DNA from: Jannaschia rubra
GTDB taxonomy: Bacteria; Pseudomonadota; Alphaproteobacteria; Rhodobacterales; Rhodobacteraceae
Length of the DNA stretch: 64,000 nt
Assembly (NCBI RefSeq): GCF_001403735.1
Contig: NZ_CXPG01000020.1
Coordinates: 62,001 to 126,000 of the forward strand
Direction: 5' to 3'
Every line of letters begins with the position of its first letter. The first letter of the stretch is position 1. The position numbers and the translations under genes were made by a program. The notes beneath the pieces were generated by a model. That model saw only the letters and a program-made list of their open reading frames with translations. It ran no database searches and had not been told where the DNA came from. Below, one piece after another: positions 57,243 through 64,000 of this stretch.

Positions 57243-57915
57243 GACGCGCGCCGCGTCGACCCGCGTGGTGGGTCTGGGCATCGCGGCCATCGTCCTGATC
57301 CTGCTCGCGGCGGCCGTCTTCCTGTTCGCCACGCTGCCCAATGCCAACGCCTTCAACGCACGGGTCGAGCGGCTGTTCGTGGAAAGCGACCTGACCACCC
57401 GTGCCGAGATCGGCCTTCTGGAAGTGCTGGCCCAGTCGGGCACCGCCTTCAGCGACGTGCTGGCCAGCTACCGCGTCATCATCTTCGTGCTTCTGGTCTT
57501 CGCCACCGCGCTTCTCATCGCCTGCGTGGTGCTGCTTCTGGCCATTGTCACACTCAACCGCCGCATGGGCGAGATCGAGCGGTCGGGCATCCAGGTCACG
57601 TCGCTGATCCTCGCCCGGGCCGAGAACGCGGTGATGCTCAACGACATCGAACTCAAGCTCACGGACGCCGCGATGGAGACGCTGGCCGTTCTGGCCGAAG
57701 CGCGGCTCGACGGCGAGATGCTGACCGGCGCGCAGATCGAATCGGTCATCACGGGCAAGCCCGAACCCGACTGCGACGAGGCCGCGGGCGCCACCCGGAT
57801 CAAGCGTCTGCGCGACGCGCTGGGCAATCAGATCGTGACCCATCTGCTGATCCGCAACATCACGCGACAGGGCTATGTGCTCGCGCTCGACCCCAAGGTC
57901 ATCCGCATGATGTAG
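57214..57915 (+). CDS. two-helix membrane protein with possible winged-helix C-terminus
   Basis: A 233-residue protein starting at GTG 57214 with AGGAG 5 nt upstream; the start lies inside the preceding gene. Membrane helices are at about 21-43 and 91-116, separated by a periplasmic loop (about 44-90). The cytoplasmic C-terminal region (about 125-233, ending VTHLLIRNITRQGYVLALDPKVIRMM) is helical with a final strand-turn-strand that looks winged-helix-like. No family name can be given; a membrane-bound sensor is one possibility. Confidence 0.6.
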   Translation: MPATTSSVTETRAASTRVVGLGIAAIVLILLAAAVFLFATLPNANAFNARVERLFVESDLTTRAEIGLLEVLAQSGTAFSDVLASYRVIIFVLLVFATALLIACVVLLLAIVTLNRRMGEIERSGIQVTSLILARAENAVMLNDIELKLTDAAMETLAVLAEARLDGEMLTGAQIESVITGKPEPDCDEAAGATRIKRLRDALGNQIVTHLLIRNITRQGYVLALDPKVIRMM

Positions 57916-57956
57916 GGTGGGGCGGACGTCCCCGGACTGGACTTGGCGGTCCGGTT

Positions 57957-57974
57957 CGTCATCAATGCGTTACA
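57957..57974 (+). promoter_or_regulatory. candidate Pho box upstream of phnD
   Basis: Two related heptamers, CGTCATC (57957-57963) and CGTTACA (57968-57974), 11 bp apart start to start, the spacing of PhoB boxes (CTGTCAT-like repeats). They lie 74 bp before the phnD start. Confidence 0.4.
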
Positions 57975-58048
57975 TGCGCGGTGCAGAACGCCGCCACGGA
58001 CGACAGGGCGGGGCGAGGGGCCGCGCCCGCAACGGGAGGAAAGAACCG

Positions 58049-59020
58049 ATGACCAGAACCGAACTGATGGGCGCCGCGGCGCTGGCCGCCCTGGCGCTCG
58101 CCGCGGGCCCCGCGATGGCGCAGGATTGCGAACGCGGGGCGCTCGATGCGCGCTACTGCGACGCCGACGGCGACCTGCTGGCCGATACGCCCGACGACGA
58201 GGCGGAGCTGCTCGACCCCGAAACCCTGATCTTCGCCTATACCCCGGTCGAGGATCCGGCCGTCTATGCAACCGCCTGGTCCGACTTCCTCGACTACCTG
58301 TCCGAGAAGACCGGCAAGGAGGTCGTGTTCTTCCCCGTCCAGAACAACGCCGCCCAGATCGAGGCGATGCGGTCGGGCCGGCTGCACATCGCGGGCTTCA
58401 ACACCGGGTCGAACCCGCTTGCGGTCAACTGCGCGGGGTTCAAGCCCTTCACGATCATGGCTTCCGAGGACGGCAGCTTCGGCTACGAGATGGAGATCAT
58501 CACCCACCCCGACTCGGGCATCTCCGACGTCGAGGGCATCCGCGGCAACAAGATGGCCTTTACCGCCGAGACGTCGAACTCGGGCTTCAAGGCGCCATCG
58601 GCCATCCTGAAGGCCGATTTCGACATGGTCTCGGGCGAGGATTACGAGCCGGTCTTCTCGGGCAAGCACGACAACTCGGTGCTCGGCGTGGCGAACGGCG
58701 ACTATCCGGCCGCGGCGGTCGCCAATTCGGTCATGCAGCGCATGATCGAGCGGGACGTCGTGCCGTCCGACCGGATCGTCAGCCTCTATACCTCGCAGAC
58801 CTTCCCGACCACGGGCTACGGCACCGTCTACAACCTGACGCCCGAGCTGCAGGAAAGCATCCGCGACGCCTTCTTCAGCTTCGAGTGGGACGGCACCTCC
58901 CTTCAGGAGGAGTTCGAGAAGAACGGCGAGGCGCAGTTCATCCCCATCGACTACAAGGGATACTGGGACGTCATCCGCAAGATCGACGCGGCCAACGACG
59001 TCAGCTATTCCTGCCAGTAG
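58049..59020 (+). CDS. phnD: phosphonate/phosphate ABC transporter binding protein PhnD
   Basis: Periplasmic binding protein of 323 residues. Signal peptide (1-24, cleaved after AMA) begins at ATG 58049 with GGGAGGA upstream. The mature protein has the PhnD pattern: LIFAYTPVEDP, AWSDFLDYLSEKTGKEV, RSGRLHIAGFNTGS, and an AFTAETSNSGFKAPS ligand loop. First gene of a phnD-phnC-phnE-phnE order. No C-P lyase genes are nearby, so phosphonate, phosphite or phosphate are all possible ligands. Confidence 0.92.
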   Translation: MTRTELMGAAALAALALAAGPAMAQDCERGALDARYCDADGDLLADTPDDEAELLDPETLIFAYTPVEDPAVYATAWSDFLDYLSEKTGKEVVFFPVQNNAAQIEAMRSGRLHIAGFNTGSNPLAVNCAGFKPFTIMASEDGSFGYEMEIITHPDSGISDVEGIRGNKMAFTAETSNSGFKAPSAILKADFDMVSGEDYEPVFSGKHDNSVLGVANGDYPAAAVANSVMQRMIERDVVPSDRIVSLYTSQTFPTTGYGTVYNLTPELQESIRDAFFSFEWDGTSLQEEFEKNGEAQFIPIDYKGYWDVIRKIDAANDVSYSCQ

Positions 59021-59095
59021 ACAACACCGGAAAATGCGCGCGGCGGCCCCGATCGGGGGTGCGCCGCGCGCGACCATTGCAGGACTGGGGACGAC

Positions 59096-59899
59096 ATGCT
59101 GCGGCTCGACAAGCTGACGAAGACCTACAAGACCGGGGATCAGGCGCTCAAGGCCGTCGAGCTGGAGATCCCGCAGGGGCAGGTCGTGGCGCTGATCGGG
59201 CCGTCGGGCGCGGGCAAGTCCACGCTGATCCGCTGCATCAACCGATTGGTCGAGCCCACGTCGGGCAAGGTCTGGCTGGGCGATACCGAACTGACGGAAC
59301 TCGGCGCCGGCGCGCTGCGCCGCGAACGCCGCCGCATGGGCATGATCTTCCAGGAATACGCGCTGGTCGAACGGCTGACGGTGATGGAGAACGTGCTGTC
59401 GGGGCGGCTGGGCTATGTCGGCTTCTGGCGCAGCCTCACGCGGCGCTTCCCGCAGAAGGACGTGGATGAGGCGTTCCGCCTGCTCGACCGGGTGGGCCTC
59501 GTCCACATGGCCGACAAGCGGGCGGATGAGCTGTCGGGCGGCCAGCGGCAGCGGGTCGGCATCTGCCGCGCGCTGATCCAGGACCCCGCGCTTCTGCTGG
59601 TGGACGAGCCCACCGCCTCGCTCGACCCCAAGACCAGCCGCCAGATCATGCGCCTCATCTGCGAGCTCTGCGCCGAGCGGGGCCTCGCCGCGATCATCAA
59701 CATCCACGACGTCGCGCTCGCCCAGATGTTCGTGGCCCGCGTCATCGGCCTGCGCGCGGGCGCGGTCGAATTCGACGGGCCGCCCGATGCGCTGACCCCC
59801 GATGTCCTGACCACGATCTACGGCGAGGAGGACTGGGTGGCCACCATCGACAAGGTCGAGGACGAGGAGGACACCCTGGACCCGGAGGCCGTCGCATGA
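59096..59899 (+). CDS. phnC: phosphonate-type ABC transporter ATP-binding protein PhnC
   Basis: ATPase of the transporter, 267 residues. Walker [11 protein letters not shown]-loop [14 protein letters not shown], signature [10 protein letters not shown] and Walker [14 protein letters not shown] are all present. It follows phnD by 75 bp, which contain a G+C-rich repeat (GCGCGCGGCGG region) that may attenuate read-through so that the binding protein is made in excess. The stop overlaps phnE (ATGA). Confidence 0.94.
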   Translation: MLRLDKLTKTYKTGDQALKAVELEIPQGQVVALIGPSGAGKSTLIRCINRLVEPTSGKVWLGDTELTELGAGALRRERRRMGMIFQEYALVERLTVMENVLSGRLGYVGFWRSLTRRFPQKDVDEAFRLLDRVGLVHMADKRADELSGGQRQRVGICRALIQDPALLLVDEPTASLDPKTSRQIMRLICELCAERGLAAIINIHDVALAQMFVARVIGLRAGAVEFDGPPDALTPDVLTTIYGEEDWVATIDKVEDEEDTLDPEAVA

Positions 59900-60717
59900 C
59901 CGCCGCCGATACCGAGATCGACAGCCTTCTGGGGCGCAAATGGCGCAAGCCCCCGATGATCCGGCGCAGGTGGCTGCGCTGGGCCATCGGACTCGGGTTC
60001 GTGGCCTACCTGATCGCGGCCTTCGCCACCATCGAGGTCAACTGGTCGCGCGTCTACGAAGGCCTCGACCGGGGGGGTGCCTTCGTGATGGCCTTCACCT
60101 CGCCCGACTTCACGTCACGCGGGTCGGACATCTGGGCGGGGATGCTGGAAAGCGTGGTGATGACCGTCGCGGCCTCGGTCGTGGGCATCCTGATCTCGAT
60201 CCCCATCGCGCTCGGCGCCGCACGCAACATCGCGCCCCTGCCGGTCTACATGATCTGTCGCGGCATCATCGCCGTCAGCCGCGCCCTGCAGGAGATCATC
60301 GTGGCGATCCTGCTGGTGGCGATCTTCGGCTTCGGCCCTCTGGCGGGGTTCCTGACGCTGTCGTTCGCGACCATCGGCTTTTTGTCGAAGCTGCTGGCCG
60401 AGGACATCGAATCCATGAGCCGTGCCCAGGGCGAGGCGGTGCGCGCCACCGGGTCGCGCTGGGCGCAGTGGATCAACTACGGCGTGCAGCCGCAGGTGAT
60501 GCCGCGCCTGATCGGCCTGTCGATCTACCGCGTGGACATCAACTTCCGCGAAAGCGCCATCCTGGGGCTGGTGGGCGCGGGCGGCATCGGCGCCACGCTC
60601 AATACCGCCTTCGATCGCTACGAATACGACACGGCTGCGGCGATCCTGATCATCATCATCGCCGTGGTCATGGCGCTGGAATACATCTCGGGCATCGTCC
60701 GGGCGAGGGTGCAGTAG
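59896..60717 (+). CDS. phnE: phosphonate-type ABC transporter permease PhnE (first)
   Basis: Membrane permease, 273 residues, about six helices. The cytoplasmic coupling (EAA) loop is [20 protein letters not shown], followed by [19 protein letters not shown], the PhnE-family signature. It overlaps phnC by ATGA and is followed immediately by a second PhnE-type gene; the pair likely forms a heterodimeric channel. Confidence 0.93.
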   Translation: MTAADTEIDSLLGRKWRKPPMIRRRWLRWAIGLGFVAYLIAAFATIEVNWSRVYEGLDRGGAFVMAFTSPDFTSRGSDIWAGMLESVVMTVAASVVGILISIPIALGAARNIAPLPVYMICRGIIAVSRALQEIIVAILLVAIFGFGPLAGFLTLSFATIGFLSKLLAEDIESMSRAQGEAVRATGSRWAQWINYGVQPQVMPRLIGLSIYRVDINFRESAILGLVGAGGIGATLNTAFDRYEYDTAAAILIIIIAVVMALEYISGIVRARVQ

Positions 60718-61533
60718 ATGCCGGTTATCGAGACACCCGAGGGTCCCATCTGGCGCCGTCGGACGCGCGGACAGGCGATGGCACGCTGGTTCGGCTGGCT
60801 GCTGGGGCTGGCGGCCTTCCTGTGGTGCTGGTCGCGCATCTCCGAGGCGACGACGTGGTTCTTCGTGCGCGACGCGCCCCGCATCGCGGGCGACATCCTG
60901 GGCCGCGCCCTGCCGCCGCGCTGGTCCTATATCGACAACCTCTGGTGGCCGATCTGGGACACGCTGAATATCGCCACGCTGGGCACGATCATCGCGCTGA
61001 TCCTGGCGGTTCCCGTGGCCTTCCTTGCCGCCCGCAACACCACGCCCTCGGCGTTGATCGTGCGGCCCATCGCCCTTCTGATCATCGTGTCGACGCGGTC
61101 GATCAACTCGCTGATCTGGGCGCTTCTGCTCATCGCGATCATCGGGCCGGGCGTCTTCGCGGGCGTCATCGCCATCGCCATCCGGTCGATCGGTTTCTGC
61201 GCCAAGCTCCTCTACGAGGCGATCGAGGAGATCAGTGCCACGCAGGTCGAGGCGATCACCGCCACCGGCGCCTCGCGGTGGCAGGTGATGGCCTACGGCA
61301 TCGTGCCGCAGATCGCCCCCGCCTTCGCGGGCATCGCGGTGTTCCGCTGGGACATCAACATCCGCGAATCGACCGTGCTGGGGCTTGTGGGGGCGGGGGG
61401 CATCGGGTTGCAGCTTCAGGCCTCGCTCAACACGCTGGCCTGGCCGCAGGTGTCGCTGATCCTGCTCGTGATCCTGTTCGCCGTCGTCCTCTCGGAATGG
61501 GTCTCGGCCAAGGTGCGCGCCGCCATCATCTGA
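60718..61533 (+). CDS. phnE: phosphonate-type ABC transporter permease PhnE (second)
   Basis: Second permease, 271 residues with about six helices and the same features (YEAIEEISATQVEAITATGA and [18 protein letters not shown]). Its ATG directly follows the stop of the first phnE. Last gene of the operon; two adjoining hairpins lie downstream. Two-permease phn operons are common in Rhodobacterales and rhizobia. Confidence 0.93.
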   Translation: MPVIETPEGPIWRRRTRGQAMARWFGWLLGLAAFLWCWSRISEATTWFFVRDAPRIAGDILGRALPPRWSYIDNLWWPIWDTLNIATLGTIIALILAVPVAFLAARNTTPSALIVRPIALLIIVSTRSINSLIWALLLIAIIGPGVFAGVIAIAIRSIGFCAKLLYEAIEEISATQVEAITATGASRWQVMAYGIVPQIAPAFAGIAVFRWDINIRESTVLGLVGAGGIGLQLQASLNTLAWPQVSLILLVILFAVVLSEWVSAKVRAAII

Positions 61534-61545
61534 AGGCGCGCTTCC

Positions 61546-61585
61546 GCTGCAATTCGGGGTTGCAGCCTCCGCACCTTCCGGAGGC
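61546..61585 (+). terminator. tandem hairpins after the phn operon
   Basis: Two perfect 7-bp hairpins: 61546-61552 with 61560-61566, and 61565-61571 with 61579-61585. They share two bases, so they are mutually exclusive at the junction. No T run follows. Confidence 0.4.
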
Positions 61586-61636
61586 GCCCGCGCCCCCTAT
61601 GTAGGATAGGACAATCCGAGCATTGGGGGACGGGCG

Positions 61637-62365
61637 ATGGATATCCGGACGGACCTTGCACTGCCTTTCGGTCGTGTCCACGCGGGGCTGGTCGAGTCGC
61701 TTGTCGACGACGGTGGCCTGCGGCTCCTGCGCGCGACGCGCGGCACGATCCTGACGCATGAGGGCGATGCCGCGGATCATGCGCTGCTTCTGGTGGACGG
61801 TTGGCTGGCCCTGTCCAAGACCCTGGCGACGGGCGACAGGCAGATAATCGACGTGATGCTGCCCGGCGATTTCGCCATGGTGGGCACGCGGCTCGTCGCC
61901 GTCGCCGCCTGCTCGGTCGAGGCGCTGAGCGACATCGAATACGCCGTGATCCGACCCGCCCAGGCGAACGGGCCCGGCGACTCCCGCGCCCGCCTGCGCG
62001 AGGCGATGGCCGCGTCGATCCTGGTCATCCAGGCCCGCACGTCGGAGCTTCTGCTGCGTCTGGGCCGAAGCAGCGCGGCAAGCCGGATCGCCTATGCCCT
62101 GCTGGAGCTGCACATGCGTCTCGAGGCCCTGGGTCGCACCCGTGGCGCGACGTTCGACTTTCCGATGACGCAGGAGAAGCTGGGCGAATTCACCGGCCTG
62201 ACGAACGTGCATGTCTGCCGGACGCTGCGGCGGTTCGAGCGCGCTGGCCTCATCGCGCATCCCGACGCCCATTCGATCGCGCTCACCGACATGACCGCGC
62301 TTTGCGACATCGCGGATATCGACCTCGAGATGCTTCGCACCCAGATTCTGCTCAGCCGCGTCTGA
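61637..62365 (+). CDS. Crp/Fnr-family transcriptional regulator
   Basis: A 242-residue regulator with an N-terminal cyclic-nucleotide-binding-like domain (RGTILTHEGDAADHALLLVDGW, DVMLPGDFAMVG) and a C-terminal helix-turn-helix (TQEKLGEFTGLTNVHVCRTL). The N-terminal Cys cluster of Fnr is absent and the cAMP-contact residues of Crp are not conserved, so the signal is unknown. It follows the phn operon by 103 bp and its last 14 bp overlap the end of the convergent CBS gene. Confidence 0.88.
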   Translation: MDIRTDLALPFGRVHAGLVESLVDDGGLRLLRATRGTILTHEGDAADHALLLVDGWLALSKTLATGDRQIIDVMLPGDFAMVGTRLVAVAACSVEALSDIEYAVIRPAQANGPGDSRARLREAMAASILVIQARTSELLLRLGRSSAASRIAYALLELHMRLEALGRTRGATFDFPMTQEKLGEFTGLTNVHVCRTLRRFERAGLIAHPDAHSIALTDMTALCDIADIDLEMLRTQILLSRV

Positions 62366-62795
62366 CCAGGCCCGTCCTTCCGCGATCCTCCACGATCTCG
62401 CCCAGGGCCTGGCCCGCGAGCTCCTCGCTCGCGTCCCGCGCGATGTCGCCCAGCGACAGGATCCCGCAGACCCGCCCCTCCGCGTCGCAGACCACCAGCC
62501 TGCGGACCTGCGCGTCGCCCATGATGCGGGCGGCGGCGACGATGTCGTCGTCGGGCCCGCAGGTCAGCACGCCCCGCGTCATCACCGCGCGCACCGGCAG
62601 GTCGTTGTCGTGGCGAAGGTCGGGCAGCATCCGCATCATGAGGTCGCGGTCGGTCACGACGCCGAGCGGCCTTCCCCCGGTGCAGACCGGCAGAAGACCC
62701 ACGCCGCGATCCTTCATCAGCGCCGCCGCCGCCCGGACAGACGTCCGGGGTCCGACGGTCGAGACGTCGGCCTGCATGATCTTCCCCACACGCAT
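62352..62795 (-). CDS. two-CBS-domain protein
   Basis: A 147-residue protein made of two CBS motifs (about 5-60 and 70-125; GVGLLPVCTGGRPLGVVTDRD and QVRRLVVCDAEGRVCGILS). Such proteins bind adenine nucleotides and sense energy state. It lies 15 bp downstream of atpG on the same strand, so it may be co-transcribed with the N-type ATPase and sense ATP/AMP; this link is inference. A short C-terminal tail follows the second motif. Confidence 0.88.
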   Translation of the reverse strand: MRVGKIMQADVSTVGPRTSVRAAAALMKDRGVGLLPVCTGGRPLGVVTDRDLMMRMLPDLRHDNDLPVRAVMTRGVLTCGPDDDIVAAARIMGDAQVRRLVVCDAEGRVCGILSLGDIARDASEELAGQALGEIVEDRGRTGLVRRG

Positions 62796-62810
62796 CGCAT
62801 CCTCCTCGTC

Positions 62811-63698
62811 TCAGGGATCCGGGCGCCGTGGGCGACGCTTGAGCGCCTCGAACCCCACGATCACGTCGAGAAGCTCGGTCGTGATCTCGGACTGGCGCAC
62901 GGTGCGCGTCTCGGCGCGCAGATCCTCCAGCCGTTCATCGACCGACCGCTCGGCCTGCTGCATGCGGGCAAGCCGCGCGGCGTTCTCGGTCACCAGCGCC
63001 TCGGCCGCCGCGCGAAACAACGTGGCGAACAGAAGGTTGCGGATCAGCGCCGCCAGAAGGTCGGGCGCGGGCATCGAAAAGTCCGGCAGGCTGGGGGAGG
63101 GGCGGGGCCGCCGCGCCAGACCGGCCAGCAGCCCCGCATCGACCGGCAACAGGACCTGCGACACCGGCGCCTGCCGGCCGTGTTCGCCCCGCTGGGTATA
63201 GACCAGCGTGACGGCGATCCCGTCAGGCAGGGTACGGCCGCGCAGCTCCTCGATCCGCAGGACCAGGTCGCCCGCGAGCCGGTTCAGCCCGTCGGCATTG
63301 GCGGGCGGCAGCAGGGTCGCGTCAGGCACCAGGCCTTCGCCCCGCAGCGCATCCTCCATCTGCGCGCCGACGCAGAGCACGGCCGGCTCGCCGTCCGCAT
63401 GACGCGCCGCTTCGGCCGCGACGAGTTCGTTGTAGTTGCCGCAAAGCCCATGGTCGGACCCCATGACGATCAGCACCCGCCGGGTGCGACGGGGCACCTC
63501 CTGCGCCAGCGGGCCGTTGCGGTGAAGGAAGGCCTGCAGCCCGTCCAGCACCGTCTCCCGCCAGTCGTCGATGGCCCGCGCCGCCTGCTCGTAGGGGGCC
63601 GCGTTGATCGCGGACATCGTCTTCATCGTCCGCACGATGCTTCGGATGCCCTGCATCGTCTCGGTCCGCTGCGTCAGGCGTTCAAGCGTCTGTGCCAT
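62811..63698 (-). CDS. atpG: F1 ATPase gamma subunit, N-ATPase type
   Basis: Gamma (rotor stalk) subunit, 295 residues. N-terminal helix TMQGIRSIVRTMKTMSAINA and the closing ARLARMQQAERSVDERLEDL with a terminal TTELLDVIVGFEAL are F1 gamma features, but the sequence is divergent from the usual gamma (GIRSVKNTQKIT pattern altered). It starts inside the end of atpA and is followed by a CBS gene rather than atpD-atpC. This is the order of the alternative N-type ATPase operons, in which A and G come last. Confidence 0.85.
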   Translation of the reverse strand: MAQTLERLTQRTETMQGIRSIVRTMKTMSAINAAPYEQAARAIDDWRETVLDGLQAFLHRNGPLAQEVPRRTRRVLIVMGSDHGLCGNYNELVAAEAARHADGEPAVLCVGAQMEDALRGEGLVPDATLLPPANADGLNRLAGDLVLRIEELRGRTLPDGIAVTLVYTQRGEHGRQAPVSQVLLPVDAGLLAGLARRPRPSPSLPDFSMPAPDLLAALIRNLLFATLFRAAAEALVTENAARLARMQQAERSVDERLEDLRAETRTVRQSEITTELLDVIVGFEALKRRPRRPDP

Positions 63699-64000
63699 GG
63701 CCAGCCTCCGCCAGCGCCTGTCGGGCCAGATCCAGGATGCGGCCGCGATCCTCCGGGGCGAGCGGCCGACCCGAGGCGATCAGGTCGCGCGTCGCGTCGC
63801 CGGCGCCGCGCACCGCCGTCCGGATCGCCTCCATCGCGGCCATGGCGGCTCCCTCGTCCAGACCGTCGAGCAGCCCCTCCATCGCCGCCAGCAGGACGGC
63901 CAGCTGTTCGTCCGCGGGCATGGGCGCGCGCTCGGGCTGGCGCAGGGCCGCGCGGACGGCGGCACCCCGGCTCAGCCGCTTGCGGGTTCCCTCGTCGAGC
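63682..64000 (-). CDS. atpA: F1 ATPase alpha subunit, C-terminal end (partial)
   Basis: The C-terminal 105 or so residues of an ATP synthase alpha subunit; the remainder is beyond the right edge. The helical C-terminal domain is recognisable from LDEGTRKRLSRGAAVRAALR and RQPERAPMPADEQLAVLL, the conserved alpha tail with LxQPxxxPxxxxEQ. It overlaps atpG by 17 bp. Divergence and context indicate the N-type operon rather than the main atpHAGDC operon. Confidence 0.85.
   Translation of the reverse strand, partial: LDEGTRKRLSRGAAVRAALRQPERAPMPADEQLAVLLAAMEGLLDGLDEGAAMAAMEAIRTAVRGAGDATRDLIASGRPLAPEDRGRILDLARQALAEAGHGTDA

Overview
The window reads as a chromosomal piece of a high-G+C alphaproteobacterium of the Rhodobacterales (Rhodobacteraceae/Roseobacter type). 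Pointers are FlaF/FlbT beside the flagellin, the cell-cycle methyltransferase CcrM next to rnhB, a FzlA-like GST-fold division protein, homologues of the mitochondrial complex I subunits NDUFS4 and NDUFA9, CtrA-like TAACCG-NNN-GTTAA sites at flagellar promoters, and the 3' end of an alternative (N-type) F1Fo ATPase operon. This placement is an inference from gene content; no alignment could be run.

Layout. (1) 1-21.6 kb is a flagellar cluster. A flagellin 3' end with a strong terminator is followed by flaF-flbT-DUF1217. fliI (-) diverges from flgB-flgC-fliE-fliQ-flgF-flgG-flgA-flgH-fliL-like (+). Next is a (-) block: fliL, an unknown membrane coiled-coil protein, motE, motA, a secreted AMIN-like protein, flhA, fliR, flhB and a FliJ-sized protein. 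Divergent from that block is fliF-fliH-fliN-fliP plus a Pro/Ala-rich unknown (+). Together they supply export gate, ATPase, MS ring, rod, L ring and stator parts; motB, fliG, fliM, flgI, hook and cap genes are not in the window. (2) 21.6-27.1 kb holds housekeeping genes: ettA, nadD, an EamA exporter, a PBP4-type dacB, trmL and a DUF5665 protein. (3) 27.1-28.8 kb is the most accessory-looking part: a 349-bp intergenic region packed with hairpins, a tiny membrane protein, and an A+T-rich orphan gene with a HEPN-like R-x4-H motif. (4) 28.8-39.2 kb: uvrB, an NDUFS4-like gene, a sorAB-type sulfite dehydrogenase pair, a cation/proton antiporter, a fructose-type ABC operon (frcB-frcC-frcA) diverging from a ROK regulator over a repeated operator, and tRNA-Leu(CAG). 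(5) 39.4-48.6 kb: an NDUFA9-like gene, uppP, and the glutamate synthase genes gltD and gltB with a hydrolase and a GFA-domain gene between them. (6) 48.6-57.9 kb: cell-envelope and cell-cycle genes (mtgA, fzlA, two L,D-transpeptidases around a CAP lipoprotein, ccrM, rnhB) with queG and several secreted or membrane unknowns. (7) 58.0-61.5 kb: a phnDCEE uptake operon behind a possible Pho box. (8) 61.6-64 kb: a Crp-family regulator, a CBS-domain protein and the atpA-atpG end of an N-type ATPase operon.

No CRISPR array, insertion sequence, integrase or rRNA gene was seen. The only gene-free stretch above 300 bases is 27119-27467. The best candidates for something undescribed are the HEPN-like islet, the structured intergenic region before it, and the secreted AMIN-like protein inside the motor operon. 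All coordinates and G+C impressions were read by eye.
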